A stretch of DNA of 36,541 bases from Bifidobacteriaceae bacterium. GTDB lineage: Bacteria > Actinomycetota > Actinomycetes > Actinomycetales > WQXJ01. This document shows, piece after piece, positions 16,585-25,115 of the stretch. Position numbers and translations under genes: made by a program. Below the pieces are notes generated by a model. That model saw nothing but the letters and a program-made list of their open reading frames with translations. It was not told the origin of the DNA and did no database searches. Numbering within the stretch: the first letter of the stretch is position 1; each line of letters starts with the position of its first letter. Where the stretch lies: NCBI GenBank assembly GCA_031268215.1, contig JAIRXP010000108.1, positions 1-36,541 on the forward strand. The letters run 5' to 3'.

Positions 16585-18707
16585 GGGCTCGATCCTCGCG
16601 CCCCGTGGCCCTCCGTTTCACTTGGCGTAGGTTCGCTGTCAGGCTCGCTGCCAACGTCACCCTCACCGGATTCATCTCCCCCATTATCACCGTCCGCATC
16701 AGGTTCACCGCGCGCCTGAGCCCGCCGCTTCCTGACGGTCATGATGACGCCCACCGCGAATACCAGCGCCAGCACACCGCCAATAACGCCCATAGTGACG
16801 TTCTCCCATTCGGCCCGCACGCGCATGGTCACCCAGCCCCCCTCAGCGACCGATTTGCCGCTCGCGTCCAGCAGACCAATCTGAACCCGAAAGACGCCGT
16901 TGGCGACGGCATGGACCTGCACCCGCGCGGTGGCCTGCTGGCCGGGGCCCAGACTGAGCACGTCCGGATCTCCGGTCTGGATCGCATTAGTGTGCGCTAC
17001 GAGGTCCACCACCAAGCCAGACACGTGCTCATTGGAGGTGTTCTGGACCACCACCGGGACCTTGCCGTCACCGCTGATTAGATTGACCTCGCTGCCCACC
17101 ACCACCGACACAGGCGGCACCGCCGTAGCCGCGTCCGTCAATGCTAGGTTGATGGCCCGTTGCCGGCCGGAAATGGGTAGCGCGTTGGATAGCGGCACCA
17201 GCAGGGGCGGCAAGGCACGCTCCACATAGGCGGCCGGATCTGGGGTCAAAGACGAAAAGGCCACCGCCTGGTCCGTCAAGTCCAATAACTCGGAGACCGA
17301 TTGGGCGGAAAGGCCCGAATCGCCCTCGGCGATCAACTGACGGTCGCGACTGGCGGCCCGGTCAATGGCCGTTGGCAAGGGCGTTGGCCGGATCCAGGCG
17401 GATTCCTCCAGCCGACGCAGAATCCCCCAGCTGTCCTGGTCCGGCGTCCAGTCGCGAGGCATTGCCACCACCAGCGAAGCGTCGTAATCGCCAGTTTGGG
17501 ACCGCTGCGCGTCCAGTGCGGTCTGGGCTAAGGCCTGGTTCAGATCAAGCGTCCGCCCCTTCCCGGACAGCAGGCCAGTCAAGTCCCGGTCGGTGGCGAT
17601 GGAGGTGGGCCGACCGTCGCTTCTGGTTACCGCTTGGGGGACGGCCTGGGCGAATTGGTTGGGATCCAGCAGAACGGCATCGGACCCCGCGGCAGCCATC
17701 AGATCCACCGAACCCTGGTTAACCGGCCGAGACGCCCAAGCCAAGCTGGTAGACATCTGGGCAGCCGTGTCTTCCCCCACCGCGCTCGCTAAGGCTGGCC
17801 GGCCGATCTGCCGGACAGTCTCCAAAAGCCCCGTCCCCCGGACCCCCGCCGGTGTCAACGCGGCCTCGTCAACGTCCTGATAGGGAAGCTGATAGACAGC
17901 TTTGCCCGCTTCAACTGCCTCGGTTACAGACTGGGCCAAGCCCTCAGTACTGGCGGCCAAGCCATTGCCGTTGGCGATCAGCAAGGCCGGATCCGCCAGC
18001 CAACTAATCCAAGGCGTGGAAGTGGCCTCCGCGACCTGTCCCAACCGGTCCAGTGTCTGCTCACGGCTCTCGCCAGAGCCACTGGTCAGGCCCACCACAA
18101 CCGACAGGTTCAGTTGCGAGGTAATCGCCTCCGGCGGAGCATAAACAACATAAGTCCATTCGGCCGCGAGTTTGCGGGAAGCGCTTTCCACCGACACCAC
18201 CATGCCCCGCGGGCCCCAACCCGGCTCGTCGGTTAGCTTGCCAAGCCGCATGGCGGAGGCGGTGGCTTCCAGCGTGAAGGTCTCCTCCTGTCCCGATTCA
18301 AGTTGCTGGCCCTCGAGTGCCTTGACCTCGTAAGTCGTTACTCCCAGGTCCTCTAACCCTTGGTTGGGCCAGGCGGTCAAGGCTTCCCGGTCCGCGAAGG
18401 GCTCCCGTGCTGAGCCCAGATTAATATCCCCCACCCATCGCAGTCCGGTGTGGTTGGCCACCCGCACCGTTACGGTCATACGCTCATCGGGGCCAGTCAG
18501 AACAGATGTCGCAGACGTGATGGCCAGTTCCATCCCGGTCCCGGTGTCCGCCTCAGGGCCGGAAGCGACTTGGCTGGCCACGGCCCCGGTGTTGCCCGAT
18601 GCCGCCGTCTGACTTGGTCTTGGCGTCACCGCCCCAGCCGGGCTGGCCAACAATCCAAGCAGTACTGCCACGCCGACGGCTCCGACGCCAGACCTAAACC
18701 AGTTCAT
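16581..18707 (-). CDS. DUF6049-type secreted membrane-anchored protein
   Basis: This 708-aa protein has a signal peptide (about 1-27, ending PAGA), a long extracytoplasmic region, a transmembrane helix near residue 640 ([18 protein letters not shown]), and an acidic cytoplasmic tail. The extracellular part has an immunoglobulin-like start ([21 protein letters not shown]) and a second one near the helix ([29 protein letters not shown]). It occupies the position of the conserved actinobacterial protein (Rv3909 in M. tuberculosis) between a NUDIX gene and murJ, and likely supports envelope synthesis; its molecular role is unknown. ATG 18707 overlaps the NUDIX stop codon (ATGA), and its own stop overlaps the murJ start. 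Confidence 0.85.
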   Translation of the reverse strand: MNWFRSGVGAVGVAVLLGLLASPAGAVTPRPSQTAASGNTGAVASQVASGPEADTGTGMELAITSATSVLTGPDERMTVTVRVANHTGLRWVGDINLGSAREPFADREALTAWPNQGLEDLGVTTYEVKALEGQQLESGQEETFTLEATASAMRLGKLTDEPGWGPRGMVVSVESASRKLAAEWTYVVYAPPEAITSQLNLSVVVGLTSGSGESREQTLDRLGQVAEATSTPWISWLADPALLIANGNGLAASTEGLAQSVTEAVEAGKAVYQLPYQDVDEAALTPAGVRGTGLLETVRQIGRPALASAVGEDTAAQMSTSLAWASRPVNQGSVDLMAAAGSDAVLLDPNQFAQAVPQAVTRSDGRPTSIATDRDLTGLLSGKGRTLDLNQALAQTALDAQRSQTGDYDASLVVAMPRDWTPDQDSWGILRRLEESAWIRPTPLPTAIDRAASRDRQLIAEGDSGLSAQSVSELLDLTDQAVAFSSLTPDPAAYVERALPPLLVPLSNALPISGRQRAINLALTDAATAVPPVSVVVGSEVNLISGDGKVPVVVQNTSNEHVSGLVVDLVAHTNAIQTGDPDVLSLGPGQQATARVQVHAVANGVFRVQIGLLDASGKSVAEGGWVTMRVRAEWENVTMGVIGGVLALVFAVGVIMTVRKRRAQARGEPDADGDNGGDESGEGDVGSEPDSEPTPSETEGHGARGSSP

Positions 18708-19186
18708 CCGGTGCCATCCAACAACTGCCGGACGAGTTGCGCCAAGCGGCGTTCGTTCGGATAGGCCAGGCGATCCCGCAACTCGTCAAGGGGCACCCAA
18801 GCGACCTGTTCCGCCTCCGCGTCTGGGTCGTTCTCCGCCGTCAACTGCCCGCCTTCACCGGACAGCAGATAATGATGGACAATCTTGTGGATACGGCTTC
18901 CCTCGCCGATGAACCAATAGTCGATCGTGCCGAGGAGCCTGACGACCTTGCTATCAATCCCGGTTTCCTCGCGGATCTCGCGGACGGCCGCTTCTGCGGG
19001 ACTCTCGCCTGGCTCCAGGTGCCCTTTAGGCAAGCACCATTCGAGCCGTCCCCCACGGTTGCGCCGGGCGATCACAGCCGCCTGCGCCACACCGTTAATC
19101 GCGTCCACCACCAAGCCACCGGCGGAGACCTCTTCGATCACCGGCAATCCGGCACCTGCGACCGGCGACTCTTGTTGAGAGGACAC
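18704..19186 (-). CDS. NUDIX hydrolase
   Basis: The protein carries a complete NUDIX box, [22 protein letters not shown] (55-76, matching Gx5Ex7REUxEExG), in a fold that begins SAGGLVV and continues [19 protein letters not shown]. Substrates of this group are nucleoside diphosphate derivatives; the exact one cannot be told. I place the start at GTG 19186 (160 aa) because TAGGCT, a good -10 box, ends 7 bases upstream and would give a leaderless transcript. An upstream in-frame TTG at 19234 has no ribosome binding site. It is the first gene of the operon running through the DUF6049-type gene, murJ, the pseudokinase and trxB, with 4-base overlaps at the first two junctions. Confidence 0.88.
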   Translation of the reverse strand: MSSQQESPVAGAGLPVIEEVSAGGLVVDAINGVAQAAVIARRNRGGRLEWCLPKGHLEPGESPAEAAVREIREETGIDSKVVRLLGTIDYWFIGEGSRIHKIVHHYLLSGEGGQLTAENDPDAEAEQVAWVPLDELRDRLAYPNERRLAQLVRQLLDGTG

Positions 19187-19193
19187 GAAAGCC

Positions 19194-19199
19194 AGCCTA
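19194..19199 (-). promoter_or_regulatory. -10 box of the NUDIX-murJ operon
   Basis: The minus strand reads TAGGCT, fitting TANNNT, followed by GGCTTTC and the GTG at 19186. A possible -35 box TTGAGG lies at 19219-19224 with a long 19-base spacer. The predicted transcript would be leaderless or nearly so. Confidence 0.5.
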
Positions 19200-19309
19200 C
19201 CGAGCCGTGGCCCTCGCGCCTCAAGATTCGCCAAGTTGTGACGCTGAAGGCCAAATCCGTCTCATGGTCCGCGACGGCCCGCCTCCGGCGGCCGGCCACG
19301 GCTTCCTCC

Positions 19310-19315
19310 TATGCT
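19310..19315 (+). promoter_or_regulatory. -10 box of the CCA-adding enzyme gene
   Basis: TATGCT fits TANNNT and is followed by GGGCTACC and GTG 19324, so transcription should start within about two bases of the start codon. No Shine-Dalgarno sequence is present. Together with the divergent TAGGCT box at 19194-19199 this gives two leaderless promoters within about 140 bases. Confidence 0.5.
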
Positions 19316-19323
19316 GGGCTACC

Positions 19324-20781
19324 GTGCCGCAACCGAATCTGGTCCCACCAGCGACCCTGGAACGCGCCACGGCGCACGTCACCGCCCAAGTCCCGGCTGC
19401 CGCCAAGGAGCTGGCCAGCGCTTTCGCCGCGGCCGGCGCCGAATTGGCGTTAGTTGGTGGTCCGGTCCGCGACTCGCTGCTGGGCCGACCAATCGTAGAC
19501 CTCGACTTGGCCACCAGCGCCGAACCGGATCAAGCCATGTCCCTGCTGAAGCGGTGGGCCACCAAGACTTGGGACGTAGGTCAGGCCTTTGGAACGGTGG
19601 CCGGACGGCGGGGAGACACGGTGGTTGAGATCACCACCTACCGCAGCGAGGTATATGACCCTGACTCCCGGAAACCCCAGGTCAGCTACGGCGATTCGTT
19701 AGAGGGCGACCTGTCGAGGCGGGATTTCACTGTCAACTCGATGGCTTTGCTGCTAGCTCCGAATGTCCGCCTGGCCGACCCATTTGGCGGTTTGACCGAC
19801 CTAAAGGCCGGACTGCTGCGGACCCCCGTGTCCCCTTCCCAATCATTCGGGGATGATCCGCTACGGATGATGCGGGCGGCGCGCTTCGCCGCCCAACTGA
19901 GCTTCGACGTTGACGCGGCGGCAGTCCAGGCGATGACGGCCATGGCCGACCGGCTGAGCATTGTGTCCGCTGAACGAATCCAAGCGGAGCTGGTAAAACT
20001 ACTCTTGGCGCCACAGCCCCGCCGGGGGCTGGAGTTGCTGACGTACAGCGGCCTGGCGGAACAAGTACTCCCAGAGCTCCCCGCCTTGCAACTGGAAATC
20101 GACGAGCACCATCATCACAAGGACGTTTATGACCACACGTTGACCGTGGTAGATCAGGCGATCGCTCTTGAAACCGGCCCCGACGGCCCCGTCCCTGGCC
20201 CGGATCTGGTGCTGCGTTTAGCGGCTCTGCTGCATGACATAGGCAAGCCCGCCACCCGACGCTTCGAGGCCGGCGGCGGCGTGTCCTTTCACCATCATGA
20301 GGTGGTGGGCGCCAAAATGGCGACCAAGCGTCTGCGAGCATTGCGCTTTGACAGCGCGACCATCAAGGACGTCGCCCGGCTGATCGAATTGCATTTGCGC
20401 TTTCACGGGTATGGCGACGGCGAATGGAGCGATTCCGCGGTCCGCCGTTACGTGACCGATGCGGGTCCCCTGCTAGAGCGGCTGCACCGGCTAACCCGGG
20501 CTGATTGCACTACCCGCAATCGACGCCGGGCGGAACGCCTGGCCTTCGCCTATGACGACTTGGAACGCCGCATCACCGAATTGGCCGCCCAGGAAGAGCT
20601 GCGGGCCATCCGCCCGGACCTCAACGGTGACCAAATAATGACCGTCTTGGGGATTGGTCCCGGCAAGGATGTGGGCAAGGCTTACAAGTACCTGCTTGAG
20701 CGCCGGATGAATGATGGCCCCTTGGGTGAGGCCGCCGCCACCGAAGCGCTCAAGGCCTGGTGGGCCAACCAGCATGATTGA
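19324..20781 (+). CDS. cca: CCA tRNA nucleotidyltransferase
   Basis: This class II nucleotidyltransferase adds or repairs the CCA end of tRNAs. The head domain has LVGGPVRDSLLGRPIVDLDLAT (43-64) with the nucleotide-binding Gly-Gly and the metal-binding Asp59/Asp61. RRDFTVNSMAL and DPLRMMRAARFAAQL follow, as expected. A C-terminal HD domain is present (HHHKDVYDHTLTVVDQA and LLHDIGKPATR). The total of 485 aa fits the actinobacterial enzymes (often annotated pcnA). I chose GTG 19324 because a -10 box lies just upstream; the frame is open to 19207, but those extra residues do not resemble the family N-terminus. It is divergent from the NUDIX-murJ operon, the conserved actinobacterial arrangement. 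Confidence 0.94.
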   Translation: MPQPNLVPPATLERATAHVTAQVPAAAKELASAFAAAGAELALVGGPVRDSLLGRPIVDLDLATSAEPDQAMSLLKRWATKTWDVGQAFGTVAGRRGDTVVEITTYRSEVYDPDSRKPQVSYGDSLEGDLSRRDFTVNSMALLLAPNVRLADPFGGLTDLKAGLLRTPVSPSQSFGDDPLRMMRAARFAAQLSFDVDAAAVQAMTAMADRLSIVSAERIQAELVKLLLAPQPRRGLELLTYSGLAEQVLPELPALQLEIDEHHHHKDVYDHTLTVVDQAIALETGPDGPVPGPDLVLRLAALLHDIGKPATRRFEAGGGVSFHHHEVVGAKMATKRLRALRFDSATIKDVARLIELHLRFHGYGDGEWSDSAVRRYVTDAGPLLERLHRLTRADCTTRNRRRAERLAFAYDDLERRITELAAQEELRAIRPDLNGDQIMTVLGIGPGKDVGKAYKYLLERRMNDGPLGEAAATEALKAWWANQHD

Positions 20782-20818
20782 CTCGGGTAGAGGCTCGCTG
20801 CTTCGGGCGTTGGGTGGG

Positions 20819-21011
20819 CCAAACTGACCCAAACTGGGCGGCGGCTCGAACTTGAGGCAGTTCGGCACCCTGCCAAAGACGGCGCCCAATCGGGCCAAGT
20901 CGCTGACCTGGGGTAACGTTCGTAAGCCGGAGGGCGGCATCGGGCACCGGGGGGTCAGACTGACGCAAACTGTGTAGCCGCCCAAACTTGACGTCAATTT
21001 GGCACCCCACC
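20819..21011. repeat. two diverged copies of a 56-57-bp intergenic element
   Basis: Copy A (20819-20874) and copy B (20955-21011) share the order ACTGACSCAAACTG, then a GCC-rich stretch, then AACTTGA...CA.TT.GGCACC. Copy B contains the palindrome TTGACGTCAA (20988-20997). Between the copies lies a different repeat (20901-20947). The 253-base stretch between cca and the next gene (20782-21034) holds only these elements; I see no gene in it. Confidence 0.65.
20901..20947 (-). repeat. 47-bp intergenic repeat element, inverted copy
   Basis: On the minus strand it starts GTGCCCGATGCCGCC and ends GGTTACC-type sequence followed by TCAGCG, matching the elements at 33891-33937 and 34578-34624 over the whole length with changes mostly in the middle. 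It lies beyond the 3' end of the CCA-adding enzyme gene. Confidence 0.75.
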
Positions 21012-21034
21012 AGGCCCAGAACGGACCGTGCCCG

Positions 21035-21895
21035 TTAGCTGCTGGCCGGGGATTGGTCCTTCAGTCGCTGAACAACGGCCGGGAAGGTGTTGAGGTCAAG
21101 GCTCACGATCGGCTGAATCGCCATCTGAAAGAAGGGCCTGCTGTAGTAGCCGGCTACCTCACCTGAACCAACGTAACGAACCACTCCTTGCCCAACGTCC
21201 CGCAACCAGGCGTCCCGATCACGCCCATCAAGGCGCCCCCAACTCTTGACCAGGTCCGTCACATCGCCAGCGGCCGGCAAGTAAATGTCGTCCTGGCTGG
21301 TGACATCGCGACCCAGGGTTCCAGAGGAGATTGTCACCGGAGCCAAGTGACTGGTAACCCAAATAGGCAGGACCTCACGGAATTGGTGGGAAAGCCAGTG
21401 GCGGACCGTGCTAGTGGGCCAGTCGATGCTCATGACCCGCCTGCGGGACCGCGGTCCGCAGCCGAGCACGAACGCGTAATCAAAGTCCGTGAACGGGAAC
21501 TCAGCCAGGCACTCGCGGGCCACCGCCGTCGCGGTCATGGCCCTGAGGTCCAGGGTGAGCAGCGTCCAGCCGACCGTATAGTTCAACCTGACGCGAGCCA
21601 GTTCGGCCTGGATCTGGATTTCACGCCGCACGGCCTCCTGCCGTTTGGCATCCGGCCGGCCGCTGCGCAAATAGGCGGAGATAGCCATGGAGACCAAGCT
21701 CTGATCGTTGAGTTCTTGGCGAATCCCGTTTGATTCAGCCGAAAGAACAGCGATCTCGGCTTTGCCTGCTTCCTTCTTCGGCACCAGCTTGTCAGTCTGA
21801 GATCTGGGTGGGCGCCGGTTCAGTTCGCCTTCTATCAAGGTGGTTACGCGGCGTTCGATTGGGACACCCTGATCCTGGCGTTCAGGCCTGGTCAT
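21035..21895 (-). CDS. uncharacterised protein
   Basis: I do not recognise this 286-aa protein. It has no signal peptide or membrane segment. The N-terminal 80 residues are charged and probably helical (RRVTTLIEGELNRR...KKEAGKAEIAVLSAES). The middle has an alternating hydrophobic pattern (VGWTLLTLDLRAMTATAVARECLAEFPFTDFDYAFVLGCGPRSRRRVMSIDW written here only to mark the region 105-155), and the C-terminus is VVQRLKDQSPASS. The codon pattern looks real and no competing frame is better. The ATG at 21895 has only a weak ribosome binding site. It stands alone between a repeat cluster and an acyltransferase gene, so the context does not indicate a role. Confidence 0.7.
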   Translation of the reverse strand: MTRPERQDQGVPIERRVTTLIEGELNRRPPRSQTDKLVPKKEAGKAEIAVLSAESNGIRQELNDQSLVSMAISAYLRSGRPDAKRQEAVRREIQIQAELARVRLNYTVGWTLLTLDLRAMTATAVARECLAEFPFTDFDYAFVLGCGPRSRRRVMSIDWPTSTVRHWLSHQFREVLPIWVTSHLAPVTISSGTLGRDVTSQDDIYLPAAGDVTDLVKSWGRLDGRDRDAWLRDVGQGVVRYVGSGEVAGYYSRPFFQMAIQPIVSLDLNTFPAVVQRLKDQSPASS

Positions 21896-21971
21896 GGCAG
21901 CGCGGCCTGGTTGTTCACGGGTCTTGCCTCCAGTCTGGCCGAGGGAGCGCCTCTGAGCCTACCAGCACCGG

Positions 21972-23072
21972 CTAACCGCCTCTCTTGGACAGCAGCCTGC
22001 GCAGTGCCGGCACCGCCGGCCGGTCCACAAAGCGCCAGATCATCCAGGCGACCAGGGAACTGGCTGCAACTGCACCGGCCAGAGCGATTGAGACCCCCAA
22101 GTCACCGCTCAAAATGTGTATGACCCACCCTCCAAGCGGCTCGTGAACGAGGTACAACGCGTAAGACGGACCGGCCAGACGCGCGGCCGCCGAGAGCCAC
22201 CCCCATGCCGGCAAGTTGGCGGCGAACGCGATTACGCCGACACATATCAACACCGCAGCGCATGACGCGGCGCCGGATACCGCATTGAGATTGTGGGTTC
22301 CCGCTATCACTGCTTCACGACGCGCAGAGCCCGGCCACGCGCAGGCGAGTGCCGCATTCCCGGCAACAAGGACCCCGAAAACCGGCCATTGCCGCCAACG
22401 TTTCATGGCATACAAACCCATGCCACACGCGAACAGCGGCGCGTACGGGGCTACCAGCACGGTCGCCAGAAAGTCGAACCCTGATCGTTCAGCGATCCCC
22501 GCAATGGGAGCCCACAGAGCGATCAACCACGCTAACCGTTCCCTGGTCGCTCCCCATGCCAAGAAACACCCGAAGACCAAGTAGAACCTCAACTCGACCC
22601 AAAGGGTCCATTGGGGCGTAGTGATATCCGCAAACCCCAACGCGGTCTGTAACATCGTTACGTTCGCGGCCACGCCCTCAACGGTGACCGCACTCCGGCC
22701 GGGCCAAAGGACAAGATATACAAGCAGCGCTACAGCCAGTGCGCTCCAGTAAGTGGGGTACAACCTCGCCACCCGCGCCCGCGCAAAAGCCACCGGCCGC
22801 CGGTCCCAGTTAGCCATCAGAATCACGTAGCCAGAGAGGACAAAGAACATATCAACCCCGTAGGCCCCAAAACGTGTTACTAAAGCAGCTTCCGGCATGA
22901 GCGTATTGACAGGCTCCGGCCAGAGTCCCCGCTCGGCAGCGGTGAAGTGATAGGCCATTACTGCCTCCGCAGCCAAGACCCTCGCCAAGTCGAGTCCCCC
23001 AAGCCGCGCTTCCCCGCAGGGGGCGCCGGGCCCCATGCGACCGGATCGGTTTTTGGGCCCCTGCGAGGCCAC
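21972..23072 (-). CDS. acyltransferase 3 family (OafA/YrhL-like) membrane protein
   Basis: The 366-aa protein has about ten hydrophobic segments and the family signatures LARVLAAEAVMAYHF with the conserved His, GVDMFFVLSGYVI, and FARARVARLYPTYW. Such enzymes transfer acetyl or other acyl groups onto cell-surface sugars, lipids or antibiotics at the membrane; the acceptor is unknown here. The GTG at 23072 directly follows the stop codon of the upstream immunity-like gene, so it is probably co-transcribed with it. In-frame Met codons up to 20 residues later are alternative starts, but they have no better ribosome binding site. Confidence 0.88.
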   Translation of the reverse strand: MASQGPKNRSGRMGPGAPCGEARLGGLDLARVLAAEAVMAYHFTAAERGLWPEPVNTLMPEAALVTRFGAYGVDMFFVLSGYVILMANWDRRPVAFARARVARLYPTYWSALAVALLVYLVLWPGRSAVTVEGVAANVTMLQTALGFADITTPQWTLWVELRFYLVFGCFLAWGATRERLAWLIALWAPIAGIAERSGFDFLATVLVAPYAPLFACGMGLYAMKRWRQWPVFGVLVAGNAALACAWPGSARREAVIAGTHNLNAVSGAASCAAVLICVGVIAFAANLPAWGWLSAAARLAGPSYALYLVHEPLGGWVIHILSGDLGVSIALAGAVAASSLVAWMIWRFVDRPAVPALRRLLSKRGG

Positions 23073-23615
23073 CTAAATCAATTCCAGGCGCGCCAGCGCT
23101 CCCAAATAGCGGGCAAACGCCCACTGGTTTCCAAGAGGGTACTTCCCCGGTCTAGGTGGCCCCAGAACCACCTCCACCAGCGTCTCCACCAGATCGCCCC
23201 CCATCCAACCAAAGGTCCGCGCGCCCGTAAGCGATTCCGAATCAGCCTTGGACGCCCTCAACAGCACTGAAATCCGATGGCCCAACCTGTGATCCTGTTC
23301 AACCTCCCAACGGCGTACCTTATCCGGCGGCCAACCTGCCGGTGGGGCTTCAGGATGAAACGCCATTACCTCAACGTGATCTGCGAACAGCTCCCGCCGC
23401 GTCCACGCTTCCAGCAATGTTGCATCCGTCATGGTGATCAGGGCCAGATTCTGCTCCTTCCACGCCTTCATGCCCTCCCGCAACCGGGCCCGCGGTAACC
23501 AATCAAACGGCACTAACTCACCCCTGCCACGCTCCACCAGAAACTCAACCGCCCGAATGGCCGAAAACCGCAGGCCCTCCTCACGCGCCCTGTACCGTTC
23601 TTCGTAAGTGGTCAT
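23073..23615 (-). CDS. immunity-like small protein, paralogue 2
   Basis: This 180-aa protein is a paralogue of the gene just upstream (23630-24169, 179 aa). Shared features are YEERY near the N-terminus, RGRG near 32, a NxALITMTDAxLL block, the central GHRISVLLRASK, a GARTFGWMGGDLVE block, and the C-terminus YLGALARLELI. It has no signal peptide and should be cytoplasmic. No family was recognised. I chose ATG 23615 because it gives matching N-termini in both paralogues and lies 14 bases after the upstream stop; the frame is open to 23678, but that would overlap. Position behind a toxin-like secreted protein suggests immunity, by inference only. Confidence 0.75.
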   Translation of the reverse strand: MTTYEERYRAREEGLRFSAIRAVEFLVERGRGELVPFDWLPRARLREGMKAWKEQNLALITMTDATLLEAWTRRELFADHVEVMAFHPEAPPAGWPPDKVRRWEVEQDHRLGHRISVLLRASKADSESLTGARTFGWMGGDLVETLVEVVLGPPRPGKYPLGNQWAFARYLGALARLELI

Positions 23616-23629
23616 AACCGGCCCCGCAT

Positions 23630-24169
23630 CTAGATCATCCCCAAGTAAACCAAAGCGCCCAGGTACTCCGCACCCCATCGGTCAGTTGGGTCGATCTCAT
23701 CATCCTCGGCCGTCATCCCGTACACTTGCCGGATCGCATCAACCAGGTTTGTCCCAACCCAGCCCATCCTGGTCCCGCTCGTTATAATGTCCGGATTGTC
23801 CTTTGAACAATTCAGCAGCACCGACACACGGGTTCCCACATCATGCCCCACTTCCATTTCTTCCATTGTTGGCACGTGTCCCTTGGGTGTCCGGCCCTCC
23901 GGCAGTTCATCCCGTGCGTTCAAAGCGCACTCCAAAGTTTCAAGCGAGGTGTGGGCCAGCAGGAACTGGGCGTCATCCATTGTCACGAACGCCGCGTTCC
24001 TTTCCCGGTCCGCGTCTAGCTCATGTTCCAGCCGGTCCTGTGGCACTACCTCCAACGGTAGCGCCTGTCCCCGCCCCAAACGCACGAGCGCCTCCACCAT
24101 ATCTGCGGCGGTAAACACCAACTCATCCTTCTTGAGGAGGTACCGTTCATAATAGCTGAGCTTAGTCAT
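23630..24169 (-). CDS. immunity-like small protein, paralogue 1
   Basis: The 179-aa acidic, soluble protein shares its layout with the next gene: YYERY at 6-10, LGRGQ near 31, the block NAAFVTMDDAQFLL, GTRVSVLLNCSKDN, GTRMGWVGTNLVDAI, and the end YLGALVYLGMI. ATG 24169 lies 5 bases after the stop codon of the secreted toxin-like gene, so translation is probably coupled; the frame is open to 24208, but that start would lie inside the upstream gene. Size, acidity, tandem duplication and position directly after the putative toxin fit an immunity protein. No known immunity family was recognised, so the call is inference. Confidence 0.75.
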   Translation of the reverse strand: MTKLSYYERYLLKKDELVFTAADMVEALVRLGRGQALPLEVVPQDRLEHELDADRERNAAFVTMDDAQFLLAHTSLETLECALNARDELPEGRTPKGHVPTMEEMEVGHDVGTRVSVLLNCSKDNPDIITSGTRMGWVGTNLVDAIRQVYGMTAEDDEIDPTDRWGAEYLGALVYLGMI

Positions 24170-24174
24170 CGCGT

Positions 24175-25101
24175 TCAAGTCCGCACAATTGGTGTCCCGA
24201 ACATGCAATGCATCCCGCCCCCCTTGGGGTGCCAGTGATCAAACCATATTCCCTTCTTGCTTGACCTTAAATCATAATGATTCTCTGCTCCTTTCGGCGC
24301 TGCACCATTCCCAATGGACTTGCAGAGCGCCTTCGCCACGCTGTTATTAGGTGTATAGACGTTGTTACGTGCGGTCTTCGCATTGTAGGCTTTGCCATAC
24401 CTAACCGCCTCTTTAGACGTCATTGCCTTTCCAAAGTACACGAAGTCATTAATGATATACGCTTGAACATACGGCCTCTCGGACTTTCTCTTGTCGATCT
24501 CCGCCTTTACGCGCGACACAACATTAACGGTGGCCTTCACAAAAAGAACCACACCGATTACCACGGCCGTTCCAACGGCTAGCCAGCCCAGAATAGTCGC
24601 CACAGAAGCGCCCACCGCGCCAATCCCGATCACTGCGGGAACCGAGGTGGTCACGTCGCTATCCGTTGCTATCATAGTTTGCCCCGTTACCGGATCCGTG
24701 ACCCTCACTTTGACGCCGCTTTCGTCGAGTTGCAGCACTTCAATGCTGTAGGTGGCTGTGATAGGTGTGCCATCCACCACGTCACTCACTTCGAACGACC
24801 CGGTGGCATCTCCAACCAGATGCAGGTCTCCCACAAAATCCGACGATGGCGCTATTGCTTCGGTCTCAATCTCGAGCTCGCCTGGCGCCAGTTCCAGATC
24901 TTCAACCTCCAATCCCTCGTCAGCAAGGTTCTCAACCAACTCTTCGATCACCAGGTCATCGGCCGCGACCTGAGCATCAGTGTCTTGGGCGCTGGCGGCG
25001 CCGCCCTGCGTGAGTAACAGGGAAGCTGCACACAACATAGCGCAAACCACCAGGCCCACCCTCCTGGACCCGCTCCCTGCCGTCCTAACCATTTCTAACA
25101 T
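24175..25101 (-). CDS. secreted toxin-like protein with acidic pro-region and His-rich C-terminus
   Basis: The 308-aa protein has a signal peptide (about 1-38, ending ASA), a very acidic stretch (40-85), a beta-rich region (85-150), one strongly hydrophobic segment (155-190), and a basic C-terminal domain (195-308). The C-terminus contains Cys260, Cys299 and a cluster of three His (289, 291, 298) in FDHWHPKGGGMHCMFGTP. This resembles, loosely, the ends of putative secreted toxins of the SAR2788 type; I offer that only as a lead. The last 400 bases of the gene are visibly AT-richer than the first part, as in polymorphic toxins with exchanged C-termini. ATG 25101 has an AAAGGA ribosome binding site. 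A subtilisin-like lipoprotein gene precedes it by 14 bases and two immunity-like genes follow. Confidence 0.72.
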   Translation of the reverse strand: MLEMVRTAGSGSRRVGLVVCAMLCAASLLLTQGGAASAQDTDAQVAADDLVIEELVENLADEGLEVEDLELAPGELEIETEAIAPSSDFVGDLHLVGDATGSFEVSDVVDGTPITATYSIEVLQLDESGVKVRVTDPVTGQTMIATDSDVTTSVPAVIGIGAVGASVATILGWLAVGTAVVIGVVLFVKATVNVVSRVKAEIDKRKSERPYVQAYIINDFVYFGKAMTSKEAVRYGKAYNAKTARNNVYTPNNSVAKALCKSIGNGAAPKGAENHYDLRSSKKGIWFDHWHPKGGGMHCMFGTPIVRT

Positions 25102-25115
25102 TCTGGTTCATCCTT

